This document shows positions 1 to 8,129 of a stretch of 64,000 bases of DNA, in pieces. Source of the DNA: Domibacillus tundrae (GTDB lineage: Bacteria; Bacillota; Bacilli; Bacillales; Domibacillaceae); the NCBI RefSeq assembly GCF_000970675.1, contig NZ_LAJA01000017.1:1-64000 (forward strand), written 5' to 3'. Position numbers and translations under genes: made by a program. Positions within the stretch are counted from its first letter, which is position 1. Each line of letters starts with the position of its first letter. The notes under the pieces are model-generated. The model was not told the origin of the DNA. It made no database searches and saw nothing but the letters and a program-made list of their open reading frames with translations.

Positions 1-105
1 TATCTGGCTGCCTGAAGCTGGACAACGTAAGAAAACCGGTTTTTTATGCCCATACAATGAACGCTTCTATCCAGTTTTGAAAGAACACTTCTTTCGAACT
101 TCATA
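1..105 (+). other. 23S-5S rRNA spacer
   Basis: I recognise no 23S 3' end in these bases; the segment resembles the spacer that precedes 5S in Bacillaceae rrn operons. It therefore suggests that an rrn operon enters from the left edge. No gene is seen. Confidence 0.6.
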
Positions 106-222
<117 letters not shown>

Positions 223-230
223 GAAAAATG

Positions 231-253
231 AATAGCACATGCTGTTTTTTTTT
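231..253 (+). terminator. weak intrinsic terminator after 5S
   Basis: AATAGC and GCTGTT form a 6-bp stem with an ACAT loop followed by nine T. The stem is short, so partial read-through into the tRNA array is likely. Confidence 0.4.
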
Positions 254-297
254 ATGAATACTATACATAAAAACAATATTCTTTTTTACATGAATTA

Positions 298-326
298 TTG
301 ATTAATAATTCAAAAAATGATATTAT
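298..326 (+). promoter_or_regulatory. sigma-A promoter for the tRNA array
   Basis: TTGATT (298-303), a 17-nt AT-rich spacer and TATTAT (321-326) lie about 30 nt before the first tRNA. This could give the array its own transcription in addition to read-through from the rrn operon. Confidence 0.55.
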
Positions 327-356
327 TTCATAGTTGTCGTTGATTAATCAAATTAT

Positions 357-431
357 TCCGCAGTAGCTCAGTGGTAGAGCAATCGGCTGTTAACCGATCG
401 GTCGCAAGTTCGAGTCTTGCCTGCGGAGCCA
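357..431 (+). tRNA. tRNA-Asn (GTT)
   Basis: Cloverleaf with acceptor TCCGCAG/CTGCGGA, anticodon loop CTGTTAA and encoded CCA. First tRNA of the array. Confidence 0.95.
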
Positions 432-448
432 ATTTTAAATTATAAAGC

Positions 449-523
449 GGCCCCTTGGTCAAGCGGTTAAGACACCGCCCTTTCACGGCGGTAACACGGG
501 TTCGAATCCCGTAGGGGTCACCA
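449..523 (+). tRNA. tRNA-Glu (TTC)
   Basis: Acceptor GGCCCCT/AGGGGTC, anticodon TTC in loop CTTTCAC, T-loop TTCGAAT, CCA encoded. Confidence 0.95.
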
Positions 524-527
524 TTCT

Positions 528-603
528 GGAGGATTAGCTCAGCTGGGAGAGCATCTGCCTTACAAGCAGAGGGTCGGCGGTTCGATCCCGTCATCCTCCA
601 CCA
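528..603 (+). tRNA. tRNA-Val (TAC)
   Basis: Acceptor GGAGGAT/ATCCTCC, anticodon loop CTTACAA, CCA encoded. Only 4 nt follow the previous tRNA. Confidence 0.95.
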
Positions 604-616
604 TTTCTTTTCGTGT

Positions 617-692
<76 letters not shown>

Positions 693-699
693 CAGATCC

Positions 700-775
700 G
701 AGCCATTAGCTCAGTTGGTAGAGCATCTGACTTTTAATCAGAGGGTCGAAGGTTCGAATCCTTCATGGCTCACCA
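700..775 (+). tRNA. tRNA-Lys (TTT)
   Basis: Acceptor GAGCCAT/ATGGCTC, anticodon loop CTTTTAA, CCA encoded. Confidence 0.95.
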
Positions 776-786
776 TTTTATATTGC

Positions 787-868
787 GCGGGTGTGGCGGA
801 ATTGGCAGACGCACCAGACTTAGGATCTGGCGCCGCAAGGCGTGGGGGTTCAAGTCCCTTCACCCGCA
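787..868 (+). tRNA. tRNA-Leu (TAG), copy 1
   Basis: Class II tRNA with long variable arm, acceptor GCGGGTG/CACCCGC and anticodon loop CTTAGGA. CCA is not encoded after discriminator A868. The sequence is identical to the copy at 2537-2618. Confidence 0.95.
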
Positions 869-1009
869 TCGTTGAAAAGGCGGAAACGCCCGTCCAGAAA
901 ACGGCAGCTTATGACCGAGTTTCTAGGCGTTGCAGCTATGAGCAGGAAATTCTCCTAATAATGCACACGTCCTGTGTGCAACAGAGAATCCAGAACATCC
1001 TGTTCAAGT

Positions 1010-1084
1010 GCGGAAGTAGTTCAGTGGTAGAACATCACCTTGCCAAGGTGGGGGTCGCGGGTTCGAATCCCGTCTTCCGCTCCA
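1010..1084 (+). tRNA. tRNA-Gly (GCC)
   Basis: Acceptor GCGGAAG/CTTCCGC, anticodon loop TTGCCAA, discriminator T, CCA encoded. A 141-nt spacer without a gene (869-1009) precedes it, the longest within the array. Confidence 0.95.
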
Positions 1085-1097
1085 ATTTTGATCCCGT

Positions 1098-1186
1098 GCC
1101 GGGGTGGCGGAACTGGCAGACGCACAGGACTTAAAATCCTGCGGTAGGTGACTACCGTACCGGTTCGATTCCGGTTCTCGGCACCA
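1098..1186 (+). tRNA. tRNA-Leu (TAA)
   Basis: Class II tRNA of 89 nt with long variable arm, anticodon loop CTTAAAA, CCA encoded. Confidence 0.95.
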
Positions 1187-1205
1187 TTTTTACAAATGAA
1201 TAACT

Positions 1206-1282
1206 GCGCCCGTAGCTCAATTGGATAGAGTACTTGACTACGAATCAAGCGGTTAGAGGTTCGAGTCCTCTCGGGCGCACCA
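1206..1282 (+). tRNA. tRNA-Arg (ACG)
   Basis: Acceptor GCGCCCG/CGGGCGC, anticodon loop CTACGAA (A34 is normally edited to inosine), CCA encoded. Confidence 0.95.
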
Positions 1283-1432
1283 TACATATGATGTGAACGG
1301 TTCCTTTTTAAAAAGGGAGGAACAAAGAAGATCAAGAAAATGAATGACTGATCGCCGAAGCGTGCTAAGATACGTAAGGATAGAGAAGGAATGAAATTGA
1401 CGCAGATATTCGCCGTTCATCGTTTTTTAAGA

Positions 1433-1506
1433 CGGGAAGTAGCTCAGCTTGGTAGAGCACTTGGTTTGGGACCAAGGGGTCGCAGGTTCGAATCCTGTCT
1501 TCCCGA
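1433..1506 (+). tRNA. tRNA-Pro (TGG)
   Basis: Acceptor CGGGAAG/CTTCCCG, anticodon loop TTTGGGA, CCA not encoded. A 150-nt spacer (1283-1432) without a gene precedes it. Confidence 0.95.
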
Positions 1507-1517
1507 TCGTTTTAAAT

Positions 1518-1593
1518 GGGGCCTTAGCTCAGCTGGGAGAGCGCCTGCTTTGCACGCAGGAGGTCAGCGGTTCGATCCCGCTAGGCTCCACCA
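1518..1593 (+). tRNA. tRNA-Ala (TGC)
   Basis: Acceptor GGGGCCT/AGGCTCC with a G-T pair, anticodon loop TTTGCAC, CCA encoded. Confidence 0.95.
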
Positions 1594-1611
1594 ATTTTAT
1601 AGTATGTTGTT

Positions 1612-1704
1612 GGAGGAATACCCAAGTCCGGCTGAAGGGATCGGTCTTGAAAACCGACAGGCGGGTTAAACCGCGCAGGGGTTCGAATCCCCTTTCCTCC
1701 TCCA
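1612..1704 (+). tRNA. tRNA-Ser (TGA)
   Basis: Class II tRNA of 93 nt with long variable arm, acceptor GGAGGAA/TTCCTCC, anticodon loop CTTGAAA, CCA encoded. The discriminator base reads T1701, whereas bacterial tRNA-Ser usually has G. Confidence 0.93.
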
Positions 1705-1720
1705 TTTTCATTTTTATTGT

Positions 1721-1794
<74 letters not shown>

Positions 1795-1800
1795 TTATTT

Positions 1801-1877
1801 GGTCCGGTAGTTCAGTTGGTTAGAATGCCTGCCTGTCACGCAGGAGGTCGCGGGTTCGAGTCCCGTCCGGACCGCCA
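1801..1877 (+). tRNA. tRNA-Asp (GTC)
   Basis: Acceptor GGTCCGG/CCGGACC, discriminator G, anticodon loop CTGTCAC, CCA encoded. Confidence 0.95.
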
Positions 1878-1887
1878 TTTTTATTTT

Positions 1888-1963
1888 GGCTCAGTAGCTC
1901 AGTCGGTAGAGCAAAGGACTGAAAATCCTTGTGTCGGCGGTTCGATTCCGTCCTGAGCCACCA
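1888..1963 (+). tRNA. tRNA-Phe (GAA)
   Basis: Acceptor GGCTCAG/CTGAGCC, anticodon loop CTGAAAA, CCA encoded. Confidence 0.95.
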
Positions 1964-1976
1964 TTTTAACCACCAT

Positions 1977-2050
1977 GCGGGTGTAGTTTAATGGTAAAAC
2001 CTCAGCCTTCCAAGCTGATGTCGTGGGTTCGATTCCCATCACCCGCTCCA
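1977..2050 (+). tRNA. tRNA-Gly (TCC)
   Basis: Acceptor GCGGGTG/CACCCGC, anticodon loop CTTCCAA, discriminator T, CCA encoded. Confidence 0.95.
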
Positions 2051-2062
2051 TTATTATATAAT

Positions 2063-2136
<74 letters not shown>

Positions 2137-2163
2137 TTTTTTATTTGATTTTTTTCTTCTCAT

Positions 2164-2247
2164 GGAGGGGTAGCGAAGTGGCTAAACGCGGCGGACTGTA
2201 AATCCGCTCCTTCGGGTTCGGCAGTTCGAATCTGCCCCCCTCCACCA
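2164..2247 (+). tRNA. tRNA-Tyr (GTA)
   Basis: Class II tRNA of 84 nt with long variable arm, acceptor GGAGGGG/CCCCTCC, anticodon loop CTGTAAA, CCA encoded. Confidence 0.95.
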
Positions 2248-2255
2248 TTTTTAAT

Positions 2256-2329
2256 AGGGGCATAGTTTAAAGGTAGAACTGAGGTCTCCAAAACCTCCAG
2301 TGTGGGTTCGATTCCTACTGCCCCTGCCA
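2256..2329 (+). tRNA. tRNA-Trp (CCA)
   Basis: Acceptor AGGGGCA/TGCCCCT, discriminator G, anticodon loop CTCCAAA, CCA encoded. Confidence 0.95.
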
Positions 2330-2351
2330 ATTAAAAACAGTATATTGTAAT

Positions 2352-2428
2352 GGCGGTCGTGGCGAAGGGGTTAACGCATCGGATTGTGACTCCGACATTC
2401 GGGGGTTCAATTCCCCTCGATCGCCCCA
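2352..2428 (+). tRNA. tRNA-His (GTG)
   Basis: Anticodon GTG. The extra 5' G (G-1 at 2352) opposite C73 at 2425 is diagnostic for tRNA-His. CCA encoded. Confidence 0.95.
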
Positions 2429-2447
2429 TTTTTATTTTTACATATTG

Positions 2448-2522
2448 TGGGCTATAGCCAAGCGGTAAGGCAACGGACTTTGACTCCGTCACGCGCTGGT
2501 TCGAATCCAGCTAGCCCAGCCA
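2448..2522 (+). tRNA. tRNA-Gln (TTG)
   Basis: Acceptor TGGGCTA/TAGCCCA, anticodon loop CTTTGAC, discriminator G, CCA encoded. Confidence 0.95.
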
Positions 2523-2536
2523 TTTTATATTTTTCT

Positions 2537-2618
2537 GCGGGTGTGGCGGAATTGGCAGACGCACCAGACTTAGGATCTGGCGCCGCAAGGCGTGGGGGTT
2601 CAAGTCCCTTCACCCGCA
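2537..2618 (+). tRNA. tRNA-Leu (TAG), copy 2
   Basis: Identical to the tRNA-Leu at 787-868, again without encoded CCA, but with a different downstream flank. Confidence 0.95.
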
Positions 2619-2642
2619 CTTTCCATTTTTTAAAATGGAAAG
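2619..2642 (+). other. inter-tRNA hairpin
   Basis: CTTTCCATTTT (2619-2629) and AAAATGGAAAG (2632-2642) form a perfect 11-bp inverted repeat just after tRNA-Leu. It is followed by GCGC rather than a T-run, so it looks like a processing or stabilising hairpin, not a terminator. Confidence 0.5.
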
Positions 2643-2682
2643 CGCATATTCGCATATTAAGGTTCTTCTGCTCTAAAGGCAA

Positions 2683-2766
2683 GCCGGCGTGGCGGAATTG
2701 GCAGACGCGCTGGACTCAAAATCCAGTTCCTTCACGGGAGTGCCGGTTCGACCCCGGCCGCCGGTA
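2683..2766 (+). tRNA. tRNA-Leu (CAA)
   Basis: Class II tRNA, acceptor stem beginning GCCGGCG, anticodon loop CTCAAAA, CCA not encoded. Last tRNA of the array. Confidence 0.95.
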
Positions 2767-2771
2767 TAATC

Positions 2772-2821
2772 AAAAGCAGCTTCTATTTCGTTGTAAAACG
2801 AGATAGAAGCTGCTTTTTTTC
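2772..2821 (+). terminator. terminator of the rrn-tRNA operon
   Basis: AAAAGCAGCTTCTATTTCG pairs almost perfectly with CGAGATAGAAGCTGCTTTT (one G-T pair) around a TTGTAAAA loop, followed by a T-run. This strong intrinsic terminator closes the array. Confidence 0.9.
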
Positions 2822-2889
2822 TCGGAATTTTGTCCTTGGAAATTTGCATATACGATAAAATGAAAGGAATTCATGACACGGGGATTCAA

Positions 2890-3288
2890 GTGAATCAAGT
2901 CAAAGCTACGGGAAAAATCCAGTTTTAAACGAGGTTAGCTTAACCAGTAAAAAAAGACAAATTTATGGGTTAATCGGCCCTTCAGATGCAAGGAAAACCA
3001 CGCTTGTTAAAATAATCGTTGGGATGGAAAAGCCGGGATCGGAATCGATTGTTGTCTTGGATAAAAAAAGTGCCGGACTTGAAGCTGTTGCAGCGTATTG
3101 TCTATATGGCACAGTCGGACTCTTTATATATGGAACTGACTGGAGAAGAAAATCTTATTTTCTTTGCGTCTCTATATGGATTACGTGGAGAGGAACATAG
3201 GCGGCGTATTGAGTACACGGCAAATCTCGTCCATTATTATGATAAAAGAAGGCTGCTTCTATTTACGGAAACAGCCTTCTCTAATTAA
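2890..3288 (+). pseudogene. relic of an ABC-2-type exporter ATPase
   Basis: Translating across frames recovers the N-terminal part of a drug/antibiotic-type ABC ATPase: SYGKNPVLNEVSL, then IYGLIGPS followed by DARKTTL where Walker A should read GAGKTTL, then KIIVGMEKP. A frame change near 3070 leads into VPDLKLLQRIVYMAQSDSLY and ELTGEENLIFFASLYGL. The gene stops before the signature and Walker B motifs. At least two frame changes, a broken Walker A (G to D, G to R) and the missing C-terminal half show it is dead. It lies just after the tRNA terminator, a common decay site. No partner permease remains. Confidence 0.75.
3241..3280 (-). terminator. terminator of ald
   Basis: On the minus strand AGAAGGCTG and CAGCCTTCT form a 9-bp stem followed by TTTTATC, directly downstream of the ald stop codon. 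Confidence 0.7.
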
Positions 3289-4412
3289 ACGGTTAAAGAA
3301 TCAAGCAATTCTTTCACATTTTTTCCTTCATAGCCTAATTCTTTCGCAACCGCTTCAAATGTAACGTAGCCGCCAAACGTGTTAATACCATGCTCAAGAG
3401 CTGAGTTTTGCTTGATCGCTTGTTCAAATCCTTTATTCGCGATCTGCAGAGCGTAAGGAATCGTCACATTTGTTAACGCAATCGTAGACGTACGCGGAAC
3501 GGCGCCTGGCATGTTCGCAACCGCATAATGAACAACTCCATGTTTTTCATACGTTGGGTCTGTGTGTGTAGTAATCCGGTCAACGGTTTCAAAAATACCA
3601 CCTTGGTCGATGGCTACGTCGACAATAACCGAACCTGGAGACATGGATTTAACCATTTCTTCGGTGACGAGTTTTGGTGCTTTAGCGCCTGGAATTAAAA
3701 CTGCGCCAATGACGAGATCAGATTCTTTGACGGATTCAGCAATGTTTAACGGGCTTGACATGAGGGTTTGAACGCTTGCACCAAAAATTTCTTCAAGCTG
3801 GCGAAGGCGATCGGCGCTAAGGTCGATGATCGTAACGTCTGCTCCGAGGCCAACGGCAATACGCGCAGCGTTTGTGCCGACTATGCCACCGCCGATGACC
3901 GTTACGCGGCTTCTTTTCACACCGGGAACGCCGCCAAGAAGCACACCTTTTCCGCCGTTATTTTTCTCTAAAAATTGAGCGCCGATTTGTGTCGACATAC
4001 GGCCTGCAACTTCACTCATTGGAGAGAGGAGCGGAAGTGTGCCATTGACCGTAACAGTTTCATAAGCGATGCCTGTCACGCCACTGTCGACAAGTGCTTT
4101 TGTCAATGCCGGCTCAGCAGCAAGGTGTAAGTAAGTGAAAAGAAGAAGATCCTTACGGAAATATTGATATTCAGAAGCCAGTGGTTCTTTTACCTTCATC
4201 ACCATGTCCGACCGGTTCCAAACCTCTTTCGCCGATTCGATCACTTCTGCCCCGTACTGTGCATACTCCGCATCTGTGAAGCCGCTTCCAAGTCCTGCTC
4301 CTTTTTCAATCATTATGTCATGTCCTGCGTTTACGAGCGTTGCAACCCCCGACGGTGTAATTGCTACACGGTTTTCATTGTTTTTAATCTCAGCTGGAAC
4401 CCCAATTAACAT
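3285..4412 (-). CDS. ald: alanine dehydrogenase
   Basis: The enzyme catalyses NAD-dependent oxidative deamination of L-alanine to pyruvate and ammonia in the cytoplasm. It is important for using alanine as carbon or nitrogen source and, in Bacillus, for sporulation. The N-terminal [14 protein letters not shown] block, the catalytic regions MVMKVKEP and [10 protein letters not shown], and the Rossmann motif [10 protein letters not shown] are all present. The length of 375 residues matches B. subtilis Ald. The ATG at 4412 is preferred over the in-frame ATG at 4421, because the only Shine-Dalgarno (GAGAGG) abuts the latter but sits 9 nt before the former. The gene is monocistronic, with its own promoter and terminator. 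Confidence 0.95.
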   Translation of the reverse strand: MLIGVPAEIKNNENRVAITPSGVATLVNAGHDIMIEKGAGLGSGFTDAEYAQYGAEVIESAKEVWNRSDMVMKVKEPLASEYQYFRKDLLLFTYLHLAAEPALTKALVDSGVTGIAYETVTVNGTLPLLSPMSEVAGRMSTQIGAQFLEKNNGGKGVLLGGVPGVKRSRVTVIGGGIVGTNAARIAVGLGADVTIIDLSADRLRQLEEIFGASVQTLMSSPLNIAESVKESDLVIGAVLIPGAKAPKLVTEEMVKSMSPGSVIVDVAIDQGGIFETVDRITTHTDPTYEKHGVVHYAVANMPGAVPRTSTIALTNVTIPYALQIANKGFEQAIKQNSALEHGINTFGGYVTFEAVAKELGYEGKNVKELLDSLTV

Positions 4413-4447
4413 CTCGATCATCCTCTCGTATTTATTGATTTTATTTT

Positions 4448-4476
4448 ATTGTAGGAGAAAAATGAAGAAATGACAT
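4448..4476 (-). promoter_or_regulatory. sigma-A promoter of ald
   Basis: On the minus strand ATGTCA, a 17-nt spacer and TACAAT lie about 36 nt before the ald start. A partial cre-like sequence (12 of 14 positions) lies further upstream at 4557-4570. Confidence 0.5.
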
Positions 4477-4675
4477 CGTTTTGAATGTTAAAAAACAGAA
4501 ACTTCATTTGTTAAAAATCACAAAAAAAATATGGGGGATGTATTCAGATGAATATAAGATAGCGTTTTCTTTACTTTTATTATAAGGATGTAAAGAAGAA
4601 ATAAACAGTTATTCGACTTAAAGTGAATGTTCCTTAAATGGTTTTAATAAGCGAAAAAACATTGTGAGAAAATCT

Positions 4676-4708
4676 AACAGGATTTCCGTCATAGACAGAA
4701 ATCCTGTT
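4676..4708 (-). terminator. terminator of copCD
   Basis: AACAGGATTTC and GAAATCCTGTT form a perfect 11-bp stem immediately after the copD stop. The T-run is modest on the minus strand (AGATTTTC). Confidence 0.6.
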
Positions 4709-5782
4709 TTAATGTAATCCGGTTATAAGGGCCATATACACAGAAAAAACAAGCAGCATGCTTAAAATAAAGGTAATGCCAACAGCTTTTTTTGTATAAG
4801 ACCAAAGACAAAGAGCAAAAAAAAGAACAGCAGTGATACTAAACAGCAAGCTCATCGATGACCATCCAAATTGAGTGGGCATAGGTATATTGCCATTATA
4901 AAAATAAGCAAACAGGGGAGAGTAATCGCTGCCACTTGAAGCATGTGGCGGTTCTTGCTGCCCAAGAAAAGCGGTAGTCACAAAAATAAAAAGGAGCACA
5001 ATGCTTTCTGCTTTCATCCAGGGTCTTGGATCAAACTCTTTTTGTTTTTGAAGTCTTTTTTTGATCGAAAAGCTGTTGATGAAAGCAAACAACAATATCG
5101 GTAGTAAAAGCAAATGCTTAATGAGCAGGGACTGACCATAGTTTAATGACCATGAGCTGATATAATCACGGACATCCATAATCACCGCCATCATAAAGAA
5201 GCCGGAAATAATCGTAAAACTGAAACAAATCACAGCAACAGGAGAAAACCATTTTAAAAACGACAGCCAGTTGGAATGATCTTTGGCGAACCAGCCCGCT
5301 GCAATCAAAATGCCAATCCAGATGGAAACGGCGGTAAAATGGACAGAGTGATAAAGAAAACCGGTCCATTCTGTTAAAGAAGCGGCATGACTTGACCAGC
5401 TTATCGAGAAAATAAGCACAATTGTAAAGATGAGTGCGCCAATTACGAATCGTTTGTCCGCTAAAACAGGAAAAGTAAAAAGATATAGCGCGAAGAAGAC
5501 AGCAACAGCGAATGTAAACGCCCACGCTTTTCCGATTGTGAAGCTGAAAATGACCAACTGTGTAATGGAGGCAAGATCGGTTCCTTTTGAAAGCTCCATA
5601 ATGAGTACCGCAACCGGCGTAAAAGCAAACACGGCAATACCTGCTATAGCCACATAAAGCCATCGCTCCCGGATCAGGATCGATGGCTTTTTATGTGAAG
5701 GAATCAGCTGTAGAATAAAAGCGCCCATTAAAAAGGAAAAACAGCTGTATAAAAGGGTTTCAGTAACATAAAGGACAGCCAT
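4709..5782 (-). CDS. copD: copper resistance protein CopD family, membrane protein
   Basis: The 357-residue protein is almost entirely hydrophobic with about eight to nine predicted membrane segments, and resembles the CopD domain of Bacillus YcnJ. CopD-family proteins take part in copper uptake or homeostasis across the membrane together with periplasmic or extracellular CopC. The start codon overlaps the copC stop in a TAATG, indicating translational coupling. In B. subtilis the CopC and CopD domains are fused in one protein, whereas here they are two genes. The copper role is inferred from family and from pairing with copC; no dedicated copper regulator is visible beside it. Confidence 0.8.
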   Translation of the reverse strand: MAVLYVTETLLYSCFSFLMGAFILQLIPSHKKPSILIRERWLYVAIAGIAVFAFTPVAVLIMELSKGTDLASITQLVIFSFTIGKAWAFTFAVAVFFALYLFTFPVLADKRFVIGALIFTIVLIFSISWSSHAASLTEWTGFLYHSVHFTAVSIWIGILIAAGWFAKDHSNWLSFLKWFSPVAVICFSFTIISGFFMMAVIMDVRDYISSWSLNYGQSLLIKHLLLLPILLFAFINSFSIKKRLQKQKEFDPRPWMKAESIVLLFIFVTTAFLGQQEPPHASSGSDYSPLFAYFYNGNIPMPTQFGWSSMSLLFSITAVLFFALCLWSYTKKAVGITFILSMLLVFSVYMALITGLH

Positions 5783-6321
5783 TATTTTTTCCCTTTTCTC
5801 ATTAATACAAATGCTGCAATCAGTGCAGCGGCAATAATAACGCCAAGCACGATCGGCATTGTGCCAGCAGGCGATATTGTTTCTTCCTGTTGTACATCAG
5901 CTGGTGCTTCTTTGGCTGTTTCTGAATTCTCTTCTACTGTGTCAGCTTCTTCTGTTGCAGGTTCAACTTCCTGCTTTGCTGAAACGGTAAAACCATACGT
6001 TCCTTCAATTAAATGCCCATCCTCGCCAACGATGCGCCAGTCGACTGTATATGTTCCGTTTTGGAGGGGCTCTGCTGTTGAACCTTTCACCACATTATCG
6101 GCCACAGTCACACTTTCAAGGGGCACCTCCGCGGATTCACTGTTTAGTGTGAAGCTGCTTCCGCTTTCGATTACCGTTTCAAATGTTAATGAAATATTCT
6201 GTACGGGCTCTGTTATCGTCTCACCGTCTGCTGGAGAAGAACTTTCCAGACCAGTATGGGCGGATACTGAGGGCGAAAAAAGAAATAATAAGCTAAAAAG
6301 AAATACAAATGACTTTTTCAA
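5782..6321 (-). CDS. copC: CopC-domain copper-binding protein, membrane-anchored
   Basis: This 179-residue exported protein has a signal peptide ending VSA, after which the mature protein begins HTGLESSSPADG. A histidine at the mature N-terminus is the known first Cu(II) ligand of CopC proteins. A second histidine lies in GEDGHLIEGTYGF. The CopC beta-barrel is followed by an acidic Glu/Thr-rich linker and a C-terminal membrane helix with a Lys-rich tail, so the domain is tethered outside the cell. The start is TTG at 6321 with Shine-Dalgarno GAGGTGA. It is the first gene of a two-gene operon with copD. Confidence 0.85.
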   Translation of the reverse strand: MKKSFVFLFSLLFLFSPSVSAHTGLESSSPADGETITEPVQNISLTFETVIESGSSFTLNSESAEVPLESVTVADNVVKGSTAEPLQNGTYTVDWRIVGEDGHLIEGTYGFTVSAKQEVEPATEEADTVEENSETAKEAPADVQQEETISPAGTMPIVLGVIIAAALIAAFVLMRKGKK

Positions 6322-6515
6322 TTATGTTCACCTCTGTTTTTAAATCTTTCATACACACTATACCATTGTTAAAAAGCAAACGGATGAAAACGGTCTTTAG
6401 ATCACAAATGTGTCAAAAAAGATCGAAAAAACACACAAAGACTTCACAAAAGGAGTAGAAAAAGCAGGGATGGAAAAGTAAGAATAAAAACAACGAACGA
6501 AGAGAGGAACGATCC

Positions 6516-8057
6516 ATGCGCATTCCATTTGATCAAATTCCAGCTGTTTCACCGATCAGTCTCTTTGGTCCAGCCAGCCCAATGGTTTCAGGTGTTACAT
6601 ACAATTCCCAAATGGTAAAGCCGCAATTCGCTTTTTTTGCCATTATAGGTGAAAACACAGATGGCCACGCGTATATAGAGCAAGCGATTGAATCAGGTGC
6701 AGCCGCAATCGTCGGTACCGATGAAGATGTTCTTCGGTCATTTTATGGACACTTTCCATCTGTAACGTTTGTGCTAGTAGAGGATTCTAGAGAAGCAATG
6801 GCACGTGTGGCTAATTATTTCTATGGAAATGCACAGGATCGCTTGATCAAAGTTGGTGTCACCGGTACAAACGGAAAAACAACAGTCGCGACGTATGTGC
6901 AAAACTTGTTTAACCTGCTGCATATTCCGTGTGGCATGCTTGGGACGACAGGCATCTGGAAAGCGAATGAGAAAATGGACTTTGACAAAAGCACGCCGAC
7001 CACACCGATGTCTGCGGATATCCATCACATTTTTCATGAACTGCACCGTACCCATCATGAAGCGGCTGCAATGGAAGTGTCTTCGATTGCACTAGATCAA
7101 AAGCGGGTGGCGGGCATTCAATTTGATATCGCGATTCATACAAATTTTTCCGAGGAGCATTTAGAGTATCATAAAACGATGGAACATTATAAGCAATCTA
7201 AGCTGCTTTTGTTTCAGCAGGCAGCCGTTAGTATCGTTAACTTAGACGATGCGGGCATGGCGGAAGATATATTGAAGTCGGCTTCTCAAAGGGTGATAAC
7301 CTATAGCCGAAATTTCACGTCAGATGCGGATTTAACCTGGACAGACTGTCATCATTATGAGCAGGGCATGCTGTTTACAATTTATTATGGAGGGAAAAAA
7401 TATACAGTATCTGTTCCGCTTTACGGAGAATACAATGCCGGGAACGTGACAGCCGCTATTGCATCGGCTTTATCACTCGGCATCGATATGGAAGAGATTG
7501 TTTCTGTGCTGCCGAATATGAAGCAGGCGGAAGGGCGGTTTCAAGTTATTCATGCTCCGGATAACCGGAAAATTGTCATTGATTACGCCCATACGCCCGT
7601 CGCGCTCGATCAGATTTTAACCGAAGTGCGGCATATTCCGCACAATCGACTTATTGCGATGATCGCGGGCATTGGCATCCGTCATTTCGGCAAAATGCCA
7701 AAAATGGCACGGGCTGCGGAAGGAAAAGCGGATGCGCTCGTTGTTACCGTTGATCATCCTGGTTATCATGACCCGAATGACGTTATCCGTCATGTATTAA
7801 GCGGATTTAATGAACCGAAAGAGTTGATTATGACGGCGGAAACGAGAAAAGAAGGGGTTATAAAAGCACTGGAAGAAAGCGGCTCGAATGATATTGTGCT
7901 GCTGACTAGCGGCTGTATTAACGGATGCCAAATTGTAAAAGGGCATTATATTCCTCATTCCGATGAAGAGATCATTCGCGAATTTTTCCGAATCTCAAAC
8001 AAAGTGTCTAATTCTCACTATAAAGTTGATACTGATTCAGCCCTATCATCTATTTAA
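6516..8057 (+). CDS. divergent MurE-like Mur ligase
   Basis: This 513-residue Mur ligase has the three usual domains. The N-terminal MurE-type uridine-binding part contains GVTYNSQMVKP, the ATPase has P-loop GTNGKTT (117-123), the carbamylated lysine is probably Lys229 in YKQSK, and the C-terminal domain begins with VIDYAHTP. Canonical MurE adds the third residue (meso-DAP or Lys) to UDP-MurNAc-Ala-Glu. Here the amino-acid recognition motif DNPR is DHPG (413-416) and the GKGHE motif is replaced by SGCINGCQ, so the added substrate is probably different. The gene stands alone outside any dcw cluster. ATP-dependent ligation is well supported; the substrate is unknown. Confidence 0.7.
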   Translation: MRIPFDQIPAVSPISLFGPASPMVSGVTYNSQMVKPQFAFFAIIGENTDGHAYIEQAIESGAAAIVGTDEDVLRSFYGHFPSVTFVLVEDSREAMARVANYFYGNAQDRLIKVGVTGTNGKTTVATYVQNLFNLLHIPCGMLGTTGIWKANEKMDFDKSTPTTPMSADIHHIFHELHRTHHEAAAMEVSSIALDQKRVAGIQFDIAIHTNFSEEHLEYHKTMEHYKQSKLLLFQQAAVSIVNLDDAGMAEDILKSASQRVITYSRNFTSDADLTWTDCHHYEQGMLFTIYYGGKKYTVSVPLYGEYNAGNVTAAIASALSLGIDMEEIVSVLPNMKQAEGRFQVIHAPDNRKIVIDYAHTPVALDQILTEVRHIPHNRLIAMIAGIGIRHFGKMPKMARAAEGKADALVVTVDHPGYHDPNDVIRHVLSGFNEPKELIMTAETRKEGVIKALEESGSNDIVLLTSGCINGCQIVKGHYIPHSDEEIIREFFRISNKVSNSHYKVDTDSALSSI

Positions 8058-8070
8058 GGGTTACAAAGAG

Positions 8071-8098
8071 AAGTCCTTAATAAAGGGCTTTTTTATTT
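8071..8098 (+). terminator. terminator after the MurE-like gene
   Basis: AAGTCCTT and AAGGGCTT form an 8-bp stem with an AATA loop, followed by a T-rich run. Confidence 0.75.
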
Positions 8099-8129
8099 TA
8101 TATAAAAAGTGGTTTTTTAACCCAAATGA

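Noticed and set aside
4557-4570. cre-like AGATAGCGTTTTCT upstream of ald
   Set aside because: Only 12 of 14 positions and 90 nt upstream of the promoter; too weak alone.
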